Shown in pieces: positions 1 through 5,016 of a DNA stretch of 9,868 bases. The stretch lies in assembly GCA_017378975.1 (NCBI GenBank), contig JAFNXT010000027.1, positions 1 through 9,868 on the forward strand. The letters are read 5' to 3'. This stretch comes from Oscillospiraceae bacterium. GTDB taxonomy: Bacteria > Bacillota > Clostridia > Oscillospirales > Oscillospiraceae. The notes under the pieces are model-generated. The model saw only the letters and a list, made by a program, of their open reading frames with translations, searched no databases and was not told where the DNA came from. The position numbers and the translations under genes are program-made. Positions within the stretch are counted from its first letter, which is position 1. Each line of letters starts with the position of its first letter.

Positions 1-16
1 GAACCACACAAAAAAC

Positions 17-60
17 AAAAGTTGGAATTACCCCTATTCCCGGGAATAATTCCAACTTTT
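17..60. terminator. AT-rich perfect hairpin with palindromic loop
   Basis: Positions 17-30 and 47-60 are perfect 14-bp inverted arms. The 16-base loop (31-46) itself contains a 10-bp palindrome, TTCCCGGGAA, at 37-46. The outer arm ends are A4/T4, so in either direction the stem ends in a short U-run, extended on the minus strand by further Ts (10-15). This is compatible with a bidirectional intrinsic terminator serving the tRNA gene on the right and an unseen gene on the left. The long AT-rich stem and nested GC palindrome are less typical of a terminator, so a protein-binding site or small repeat element is an alternative. Confidence 0.5.
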
Positions 61-70
61 CTTGCGACAT

Positions 71-113
71 AAAAAAGAAGAACCTGATTTGACTTTGTAT
101 CAAATCAGGTTCT
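71..113 (-). terminator. Rho-independent terminator of the tRNA gene
   Basis: Read on the minus strand, a perfect 14-bp stem (113-100 with 92-79) closes a 7-base loop. It is followed by a T-rich tail that includes six consecutive Ts (76-71). It begins six bases beyond the encoded CCA end of the tRNA. This is the classical layout of an intrinsic terminator ending a monocistronic tRNA transcript. Confidence 0.88.
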
Positions 114-118
114 GTTTC

Positions 119-194
119 TGGTTGCGGAGGCAGGACTCGAACCTACGACCTCCGGGTTATGAGCCCGACGAGCTTCCAACTGCTCTACTCCGCG
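119..194 (-). tRNA. Initiator tRNA-fMet (CAT anticodon), CCA encoded
   Basis: The minus strand from 194 to 119 folds into a 76-base cloverleaf: acceptor stem 7 bp, D stem GAGC/GCTC, anticodon loop CTCATAA (anticodon CAT), T loop TTCGAGT, and an encoded CCA at 121-119. Initiator features are visible: the unpaired C1-A72 at the acceptor end, an A11-U24 pair in the D stem, and three consecutive G-C pairs (GGG/CCC) next to the anticodon loop. These distinguish formyl-methionyl initiator tRNA from elongator tRNA-Met and tRNA-Ile2. The T stem contains one G-U pair. It stands alone with its own promoter and terminator rather than in a tRNA cluster. Confidence 0.95.
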
Positions 195-204
195 ATATTC
201 AGTT

Positions 205-219
205 GCACTCCCTGAGTGC
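205..219 (-). other. Leader hairpin at the 5' end of the tRNA-fMet precursor
   Basis: On the minus strand GCACTC (219-214) and GAGTGC (210-205) form a perfect 6-bp stem with a 3-base loop. The predicted transcription start of the tRNA promoter is about position 219, so the primary transcript would begin with this hairpin, followed by about ten bases and then the mature tRNA 5' end at 194. A role in precursor stability or RNase P processing is an inference. Confidence 0.45.
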
Positions 220-225
220 TTGAGC

Positions 226-254
226 ATTATACCATGGACAGGTGCGCTTGTCAA
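226..254 (-). promoter_or_regulatory. Consensus sigma-A promoter for tRNA-fMet
   Basis: On the minus strand TTGACA (254-249) and TATAAT (231-226) are separated by exactly 17 bases. Both hexamers match the housekeeping-sigma consensus at every position. The predicted start is about 25 bases upstream of the mature tRNA. Such a promoter fits a highly expressed stable RNA. Confidence 0.93.
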
Positions 255-357
255 GCACTATTTTCTGTCGTTTCCGGCCGCTCTTCCGGAGTCCACCGAC
301 AAGGACAGTATGCCCGCTCTGTAGCGGATCATCCATGTCGGACGAGCACCCTCCCCC

Positions 358-386
358 TTGTATGGTGGCGGCTCGTGTGGTATAGT
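358..386 (+). promoter_or_regulatory. Sigma-A promoter of the transporter/M20 operon
   Basis: TTGTAT (358-363) and TATAGT (381-386) are separated by 17 bases, giving a predicted start near 393 and a leader of about 24 bases before the ATG at 417. The hexamers match consensus at 4/6 and 5/6 positions. An inverted repeat, ACGAGC (342-347) with GCTCGT (371-376), brackets the -35 element and could be an operator, but it is short. A small hairpin CCGCT/AGCGG lies at 314-327. Nothing else is recognised in 255-357. Confidence 0.72.
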
Positions 387-416
387 GGAGATATCAAATA
401 ATTGGAGGTGTCCTCA

Positions 417-1166
417 ATGGAATTTTCCATCAACCATCCGGTCCTGTTCGTATTGGTGGGCCTGCTGGTGGCGGCTGTTTTGGGGCAGTCGGTGTATTTC
501 CTGGTGAAAGCACTGCGCCGGGCCAAGGCCATCGGCATGGACTCCGGTAAGCTTCGCAAGACGATCCGCACGGCAGCGATCTTCACCATCGCTCCGGCGG
601 TGGCGATCGTGATCTCGGTGATCGCCCTGTCCAAGAGCCTTGGTCTGCCCCTGCCCTGGCTTCGGCTCAGCGTGGTGGGCTCCCTGAGCTATGAGACCAT
701 CGCCGCCGAGAATGCTGTCAGCGCCATGGGCCTGACGCTGGGCAAGATCTCCCAGCTCACCGCCGGGCAGTATGTGACCATCGTGCTGGTCATGACGATC
801 AGCATCATGATGGGCATCTGGCTGGTCCCCGTGATCGGCAAAAAGCTTCTGGGCGGTATGTCCTCCCTGAAGGACCGGGATGCCAAATGGGCCGACGTCC
901 TGCAAAACGCCATGTTCATCGGCATGATCGCGGCGTTCCTTGGCTATGTGTTCTGTGATTTCTCCCGGCTGTGGACCCCCGGCGACTACGCTCCCACCTC
1001 AGGCCTGATCCCCGTGTGCGTTCTGGCCGTATCCGCCGTGGTGATGCTCATTTGCGGTCTGCTCATGAAGAAATCCAAGTGGCAATGGGTCAACGACTAC
1101 GCCCTGCCGATCAGCCTGCTGGCAGGCATGGCCGCCGCGATCCCGATCACCGCATGGCTCAGCTGA
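417..1166 (+). CDS. Polytopic membrane protein, DUF5058-like
   Basis: The product is a 249-residue, very hydrophobic protein with about six or seven predicted membrane segments (roughly 8-31, 54-71, 82-100, 119-140, 163-180, 196-216 and 229-247). The start is ATG 417, six bases after GGAGGTG (404-410). An in-frame TTG at 402 overlaps that ribosome-binding site and is unlikely to be used. Overall layout and motifs such as GSLSYETIAAENA (residues 88-100) resemble the DUF5058 family of Firmicutes membrane proteins. I make that assignment from memory of the family, not a search. The function of the family is not established. The gene is first in a three-gene operon and is followed 12 bases later by a second small membrane protein, so the two may form one heteromeric transporter. 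A polar stretch around 181-195 (DFSRLWTPGDYAPTS) separates two membrane segments. Confidence 0.78.
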   Translation: MEFSINHPVLFVLVGLLVAAVLGQSVYFLVKALRRAKAIGMDSGKLRKTIRTAAIFTIAPAVAIVISVIALSKSLGLPLPWLRLSVVGSLSYETIAAENAVSAMGLTLGKISQLTAGQYVTIVLVMTISIMMGIWLVPVIGKKLLGGMSSLKDRDAKWADVLQNAMFIGMIAAFLGYVFCDFSRLWTPGDYAPTSGLIPVCVLAVSAVVMLICGLLMKKSKWQWVNDYALPISLLAGMAAAIPITAWLS

Positions 1167-1178
1167 GGAGGTAGCATC

Positions 1179-1844
1179 ATGAAGAAAGAATATTCCTACA
1201 TCGACTCCGTCCACCGTGACGGCCGCATCTGGAACATCGGCATGATGATCGCCCTTTTGATGTTCCCCGTGTCCGTAGCCCTGATCTTCGGTGCAAGTCC
1301 CGACTGGAAGGCCCTTGCTCTGGGTCTGGTCGCCACCGCTCCCATGTACTGGGCCGTGGGTGCCATCGAGACCATCACCTTCACCCCCATGCTGGGTGCC
1401 GGCGGTTCCTACCTGAGCTTCGTCACCGGTAACATCTCCAACCTCAAGCTCCCCTGCGCCATCAACGCGCTGGAGCAGAACGCCGTCAGCGTCAACACCG
1501 AAGAGGGCGAGATCATCTCCACCATCGCCATCGCTACCTCCAGCATCGTCACCACGGTGATCGTGATCCTTGGCGTGATCGCGATCGTGCCCCTGACCCC
1601 GGTCCTGGAGTCCCCGATGCTGGCCCCTGCCTTCGAGCAGATGCTCCCGGCCCTCTTCGGCGGACTGGGCGTGGCCTTCGTGTCGAAGAACTGGAAGATC
1701 GCCGTGGCCCCGGTGATCCTGATGCTGATCGGCTTCATCTTCGTCCCGGCCCTGAACGCCGGCACCGTGGGCATCATGGTCCCGGTGAGCGTGGTGTTCA
1801 CCATCGCCGTGGCCCGCATCCTTTATAAGAAGGGAGCCCTGTGA
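1179..1844 (+). CDS. Small integral membrane protein, probable transporter subunit
   Basis: The product is a 221-residue hydrophobic protein with about five or six predicted membrane segments (roughly 20-38, 44-65, 114-138, 152-168, 173-191 and 197-215). The start ATG 1179 is preceded by GAGGAGG (1165-1171), which overlaps the stop codon of the upstream gene, so translation is probably coupled. A polar, glycine-rich stretch around residues 72-98, including TGNISNLKLPCAINAL (83-98), interrupts the hydrophobic segments and could form a re-entrant or substrate-contacting element (inference). Proteins in this position next to DUF5058 genes are sometimes labelled as mechanosensitive-channel-like in automated annotation. 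I see no mechanosensitive-channel motif here and do not adopt that name. Co-transcription with a hydrolase suggests it helps import the hydrolase's substrate. Confidence 0.72.
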   Translation: MKKEYSYIDSVHRDGRIWNIGMMIALLMFPVSVALIFGASPDWKALALGLVATAPMYWAVGAIETITFTPMLGAGGSYLSFVTGNISNLKLPCAINALEQNAVSVNTEEGEIISTIAIATSSIVTTVIVILGVIAIVPLTPVLESPMLAPAFEQMLPALFGGLGVAFVSKNWKIAVAPVILMLIGFIFVPALNAGTVGIMVPVSVVFTIAVARILYKKGAL

Positions 1845-1845
1845 T

Positions 1846-3273
1846 ATGTGGATCATCGCCGCACTCCTGGGGCTGTTCCTGGCCGTGATCGTGATCCGTG
1901 CCGCCTGCTTCCGCCCCAAGACCGTGCCCTGCACCGACGCAACGCCGGAGCCCCACGACCTTCAGGCCCCCATCGATGCCCTCCAGCAGTTGGTCCGCTG
2001 TCAGACGATCTCTTCTCCGGACCCCACCAAGGAGGACGAGAACGAGTTCCAAAAGCTGATCGACCTTCTGCCCCGGCTGTACCCCAAGGTCTTCGCTACC
2101 TGCACCTTCCGCCAGCTCCCGGGCAGAGCCCTGCTCCTGAACTGGCCCGGTAAGTCCCAGGACGCCCCCACAGTCCTCATGGCCCATTATGACGTGGTCC
2201 CCGTGGATCCGGAGAAGTGGACAGTAGCTCCCTTCGACGGCGTGATCCGGGACGGCTGTCTGTGGGGCCGTGGCACGCTGGATACCAAAGCCACCCTCAA
2301 CGGTGCCCTCAGCGCCGCGGAGCACCTGATCGGTCAGGGCTTCCAGCCGGAACAGGACATCTGGTTCGCCTTCTCCGGCGGTGAAGAGGTCAACGGCCCC
2401 GGTGCCGCCAACATCGTGGACTGGTTCGCTCAGAACAAGATCCAACCCGCACTGGTGCTGGACGAGGGAGGTGCCGTGGTCCAGAACGTGTTCCCCGGCG
2501 TGAAAGCGCCCTGCGGCCTGATCGGCATCGCAGAGAAGGGCATGATGAACGTGGAATATATGGTACTGTCCTCCGGCGGCCACGCCTCCGCGCCCAAGCC
2601 CGGCTCCCCGGTGCCCCGTCTGGCCAAAGCCTGCATGGCTCTGCAAAAGCATCCCTTCAAAATGCACCTGACCGCCCCCGCCGCCCAGATGTTCGATACC
2701 CTCGGCCGCCACTCCGGCTTCGGTTTCAAGATCCTCTTCGCCAACCTCTGGTGCTTCCGCTGGGCGCTGGACCTGTTCGGACGGCTCACCGGCGGCGATA
2801 TGGACGCATTGCTCCGGACCACCGTGGCCTTCACCCAGATGTCCGGCAGTAACGCCCGGAACGTCCTGCCCCCGGAGGCGAAGCTCGTGTCCAATATGCG
2901 CCTGTCCCCTGCCGACAATGTCCGGTCCGCCCTCGACTACCTGAAGAAGACCGTGGATGATGAAAAGGTGGAGATCACGGTGCTGGAGTCCTTCGAGCCC
3001 AGCCGGGTCTCCCGTACCGACTGCGAAGGCTGGGACAAGGTCGCTGCCGCCGTGTCTGAGAATTGGCCCGGCTGTATCGTATCCCCGTACCTCATGGTCC
3101 AGTGCTCCGATGCCCGCCATTGGGGCCGGATCTCTGACCGGGTCTACCGGTTCTGCGCCATGGACATGACCAACGAGGAGCGGGCCACCATCCACGGCAA
3201 TGACGAGAGGATCCGTCTGGAGTCCATCAACAAGGCCGTAGGATTCTACATCCGCCTGATCCGCAAATGCTGA
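1846..3273 (+). CDS. Membrane-anchored M20 metallo-hydrolase (PM20D1/CPS1-like)
   Basis: The product has 475 residues. An N-terminal hydrophobic anchor (2-21) is followed by an M20 di-metal hydrolase domain. The expected ligands are visible: H114 and D116 in AHYDVVPV, bridging D146 in GRGTLDTKA, general base E180 and ligand E181 in GGEEVNG, D206 in VLDEGG, and H450 in TIHGNDERI. H246 in SSGGHASAP matches the dimer-domain histidine. The motif series closely follows eukaryotic PM20D1/CPS1 proteins, which act on N-acyl amino acids or peptides, so cleavage of an N-acyl amino acid or dipeptide is likely; the substrate is not readable. Positive charges follow the anchor (R18, R23, K25), suggesting a cytoplasmic catalytic domain. 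ATG 1846 lies one base past the upstream stop, with AAGGGAG at 1830-1836, so the three genes form one coupled operon. Confidence 0.9.
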   Translation: MWIIAALLGLFLAVIVIRAACFRPKTVPCTDATPEPHDLQAPIDALQQLVRCQTISSPDPTKEDENEFQKLIDLLPRLYPKVFATCTFRQLPGRALLLNWPGKSQDAPTVLMAHYDVVPVDPEKWTVAPFDGVIRDGCLWGRGTLDTKATLNGALSAAEHLIGQGFQPEQDIWFAFSGGEEVNGPGAANIVDWFAQNKIQPALVLDEGGAVVQNVFPGVKAPCGLIGIAEKGMMNVEYMVLSSGGHASAPKPGSPVPRLAKACMALQKHPFKMHLTAPAAQMFDTLGRHSGFGFKILFANLWCFRWALDLFGRLTGGDMDALLRTTVAFTQMSGSNARNVLPPEAKLVSNMRLSPADNVRSALDYLKKTVDDEKVEITVLESFEPSRVSRTDCEGWDKVAAAVSENWPGCIVSPYLMVQCSDARHWGRISDRVYRFCAMDMTNEERATIHGNDERIRLESINKAVGFYIRLIRKC

Positions 3274-3294
3274 CCGGAAATTTCTCCCCCCTTG

Positions 3295-3323
3295 TTTACA
3301 TCCACGATGTCCCATGCTATCAT
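3295..3323 (+). promoter_or_regulatory. Promoter of the NDT/TIR-like gene
   Basis: TTTACA (3295-3300) and TATCAT (3318-3323) are separated by 17 bases. The predicted start near 3330 gives a leader of about 25 bases before ATG 3355 and would leave only about seven bases before the alternative ATG at 3337. This supports separate transcription of the downstream gene. A dyad, CATG-N4-CATG (3313-3324), overlaps the -10. No terminator is visible after the M20 gene, so read-through is also possible. Confidence 0.62.
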
Positions 3324-3354
3324 GTAGATACACCAAATGAAGGAGGAACTGATC

Positions 3355-4653
3355 ATGGCTAAGAAATATAGCTGCTTCGTCATCTCACCCATCGGAGAAT
3401 CCGGCTCCCCCACCCGTCGGGACGCGGATTTCCTGCTGAACCTGATCATCGCGCCCACGCTGAAGGAATTCGGCTTCGATGTCATGCGTGGCGACCACCG
3501 TTCCGAAGCCAACCAGATCGACATCGACGTGATCAAAAGCGTCCAGGAGTCCGATCTGTGCATCTGCAACCTGAGCGAACCCAACATCAACGTCTACTAC
3601 GAGCTGGGCCGCCGTGACGAGACCGGCAAGCCCGTGGTGCTCATGAAGTCCAAGCAGTCCGCCAACCTCCCCGTGGACATCGCCACCCGTCGCTACATCG
3701 AGTTCGACCTGACGGATCCTCAGGGCATCCTGGATGCCATGACCCAGCTTCGTAACTTCGTGGCTCCGCTGGTGGAGAAGGGTCTGGAGCATTCCTCCAA
3801 GGCCGCCAGCCTCTACGAGATCGCGGAGATCCTCCAGCGTGTGGAGCGTAAGCTGGACCGTGCCATGACCCAAGCCCCCGTCGCCAGCACCCCCGCCGCG
3901 ACCGTCAGCACCGGCACCGCCGCTGAGACCGATGACGGTCTGACCCCCTTCGAGCGTATGCGTCTGGCTCTGATCCAGAAGAACATCCCCGCGGCCGAAG
4001 CCGCCATGGAGCAGCTCCAGTACCGCATGGACAAGATGCGCTTCTACGATGTGGTCGTGGAGCAGGTGGCCGCCATCGGCTCCAGGAAGGCCGGTCAGAT
4101 GCTGGTGGACTTCGCGCAGGAATTCATCGACAGCGATATGTCCTTCAAGAAGAAGACCGAGTATCTGGGCTGTCTGGTGTCCTACGCCAGCCGCACCGAC
4201 ACGGAGATGCAGATCATCGATCTGGTGGAACGCATCTGCGCTCAGCTGGAAGGCATCTGCGAGGACGAAGACCCCGGCGACGTGGTCCAGATCTACAACC
4301 AGCCCAACCGCCTGTACTACGGCATCTACGCCACCACCAGCGACGAGACCTGGCTGGACAAGGCCATCGAGGCTCTGCAGAAGGCCCTCCGTATCACCCA
4401 GCAGGGCTTCCTGTACTTCAATCTGGCCCTGTGCGTCAGCAAGAAGCGTGACTACGAAGCCGCCGCCAGATACGCCGAGAAGTGCCTGGAGTTCGACGAA
4501 CAGGCGAACAAGGAAGACGTGGACCATCTGGAACTGGCCTGCGAGATGTACTACCGCATCAGCGACCCCAAGTTCCAGGATACCTTCTCCAAGCTCCAGA
4601 ACGTATCCTCCGGCAAGGCCATGCTCCTCATGCGCAAGCTCCGCAACCTGTGA
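3355..4653 (+). CDS. NDT/TIR-like domain protein with TPR-like C-terminus
   Basis: The product has 432 residues. The start is ATG 3355, seven bases after AGGAGGAA (3341-3348); an in-frame ATG at 3337 lies just upstream of that site and has none of its own. Residues 1-120 have the alternating pattern of a nucleoside 2-deoxyribosyltransferase/TIR-like Rossmannoid domain: a first strand ending in SPIG (11-14), a middle motif QESDLCICNLSEPN (64-77), and NVYYELGRR (79-87) with E83 as the candidate catalytic or nucleotide-contacting glutamate. A helix (about 148-171) leads into an Ala/Thr/Pro-rich linker (172-195). Residues 196-432 look all-helical, and 333-382 has the spacing of a TPR pair. Related domains hydrolyse nucleotides or NAD, sometimes as anti-phage effectors, but the role here is unproven. 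The gene is followed by tandem stop codons (4651-4656). No defence genes are adjacent. Confidence 0.75.
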   Translation: MAKKYSCFVISPIGESGSPTRRDADFLLNLIIAPTLKEFGFDVMRGDHRSEANQIDIDVIKSVQESDLCICNLSEPNINVYYELGRRDETGKPVVLMKSKQSANLPVDIATRRYIEFDLTDPQGILDAMTQLRNFVAPLVEKGLEHSSKAASLYEIAEILQRVERKLDRAMTQAPVASTPAATVSTGTAAETDDGLTPFERMRLALIQKNIPAAEAAMEQLQYRMDKMRFYDVVVEQVAAIGSRKAGQMLVDFAQEFIDSDMSFKKKTEYLGCLVSYASRTDTEMQIIDLVERICAQLEGICEDEDPGDVVQIYNQPNRLYYGIYATTSDETWLDKAIEALQKALRITQQGFLYFNLALCVSKKRDYEAAARYAEKCLEFDEQANKEDVDHLELACEMYYRISDPKFQDTFSKLQNVSSGKAMLLMRKLRNL

Positions 4654-4660
4654 TGACCCT

Positions 4661-4688
4661 AAGCCCCAGTCTGAAAAGGCTGGGGCTT
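4661..4688 (+). terminator. Stem-loop after the NDT/TIR-like gene
   Basis: AAGCCCCAG (4661-4669) and CTGGGGCTT (4680-4688) form a perfect 9-bp stem with a 10-base loop, eight bases after the stop codon. No T-run follows (next bases CCCC), so it may protect the 3' end or terminate weakly. The GC-rich hairpin at 4718-4748, which has a T-run, may complete termination. Confidence 0.6.
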
Positions 4689-4710
4689 CCCCATGCCCTC
4701 CTTTGCCGCA

Positions 4711-4748
4711 CCCGTAGGGCGGGGGGGCTCGCCTCCGCCGCCGTTTTT
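4711..4748 (+). repeat. GC-rich hairpin with T-run; possible intergenic repeat
   Basis: After CCCGTAGGGC (4711-4720) a G-rich arm (4718-4725) pairs with 4732-4739 through eight pairs, one of them G-T. T5 follows at 4744-4748, giving a plausible second intrinsic terminator. The CCCGTAGGG motif next to a GC hairpin resembles intergenic repeats that I recall as common in Oscillospiraceae genomes. A related CCCGCAGGG occurs at 6383-6391, also beside a GC hairpin. Whether it is a true dispersed repeat cannot be told from this window. Confidence 0.42.
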
Positions 4749-4921
4749 CGCAAACTGCGACCAAATCGCCCTCTGCGGGATACATTTTGAATATCATCCC
4801 GCCCCCACGTCAGCGCCCCCCCACGGAACTGCCAGTTGCGGTCCTATCGCAAGTTGTCATAATATCCAAAAACCGACCTCCCGAATTGTTCCATTTGTTG
4901 AAAAAATCGCGCAGGAACATA
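4749..4921. other. Upstream intergenic region with several inverted repeats, no gene
   Basis: I see no convincing gene in this stretch. It holds several dyads: TCGCA-AAC-TGCGA (4748-4760), GCGGGAT (4775-4781) with ATCCCGC (4796-4802), AACTG-C-CAGTT (4827-4837), and TTGCG (4836-4840) with CGCAA (4848-4852). Several share a TTGCG/CGCAA half-site. They lie upstream of the binding-protein promoter and could be regulatory sites. The open frame running through here into the binding-protein gene lacks a ribosome-binding site and is not counted as coding. Confidence 0.3.
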
Positions 4922-4929
4922 AAACGATT
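4922..4929 (+). promoter_or_regulatory. Candidate LacI-family operator core
   Basis: AAACGATT matches the CG-centred AANCGNTT core typical of GalR/LacI-family operators. It overlaps the start of the -35 hexamer (4928-4933), a position where binding would block transcription. The encoded LacI-family protein keeps a hinge leucine (L53), which in this family intercalates at a central CG step. The flanking bases are not well palindromic, so the call is tentative. Confidence 0.3.
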
Positions 4930-4956
4930 GAAAACCAGCCCCATTTGCTGTATAAT
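4928..4956 (+). promoter_or_regulatory. Sigma-A promoter of the sugar ABC importer
   Basis: TTGAAA (4928-4933) and TATAAT (4951-4956) are separated by 17 bases. The -10 is a perfect consensus and the -35 matches four of six positions. The predicted start is near 4963, giving a leader of about 54 bases before ATG 5017. Confidence 0.82.
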
Positions 4957-4968
4957 CCAGACACGGAA

Positions 4969-4984
4969 GCCGGAGCGATCCGGC
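4969..4984 (+). other. 5' leader inverted repeat GCCGGA/TCCGGC
   Basis: A perfect 6-bp inverted repeat with a GCGA centre lies about six bases after the predicted transcription start of the importer operon. As RNA it would cap the leader with a stable tetraloop hairpin. As DNA it could be an operator close to +1. The sequence alone does not decide between these. Confidence 0.4.
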
Positions 4985-5016
4985 CAAACTATTTTCCAAA
5001 ACAGGAGGAAACACAA

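Noticed and set aside
402..416. TTG start for the first membrane protein
   Set aside because: The codon sits inside the ribosome-binding site GGAGGTG, which is correctly spaced for ATG 417.
1798..3336. Long minus-strand open frame of 512 codons opposite the M20 gene
   Set aside because: It mirrors the real + strand gene, is rich in His, Gly, Asp and Gln typical of antisense GC-rich codons, and shows no domain motif or ribosome-binding site.
3337..3354. ATG start six codons upstream for the NDT/TIR-like protein
   Set aside because: It has no ribosome-binding site; the AGGAGGAA lies between it and ATG 3355, and the predicted leader would be only about seven bases.
4693..5016. 108-residue N-terminal extension of the binding protein
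   Set aside because: It starts upstream of the promoter and would bury the lipoprotein signal peptide inside the protein.
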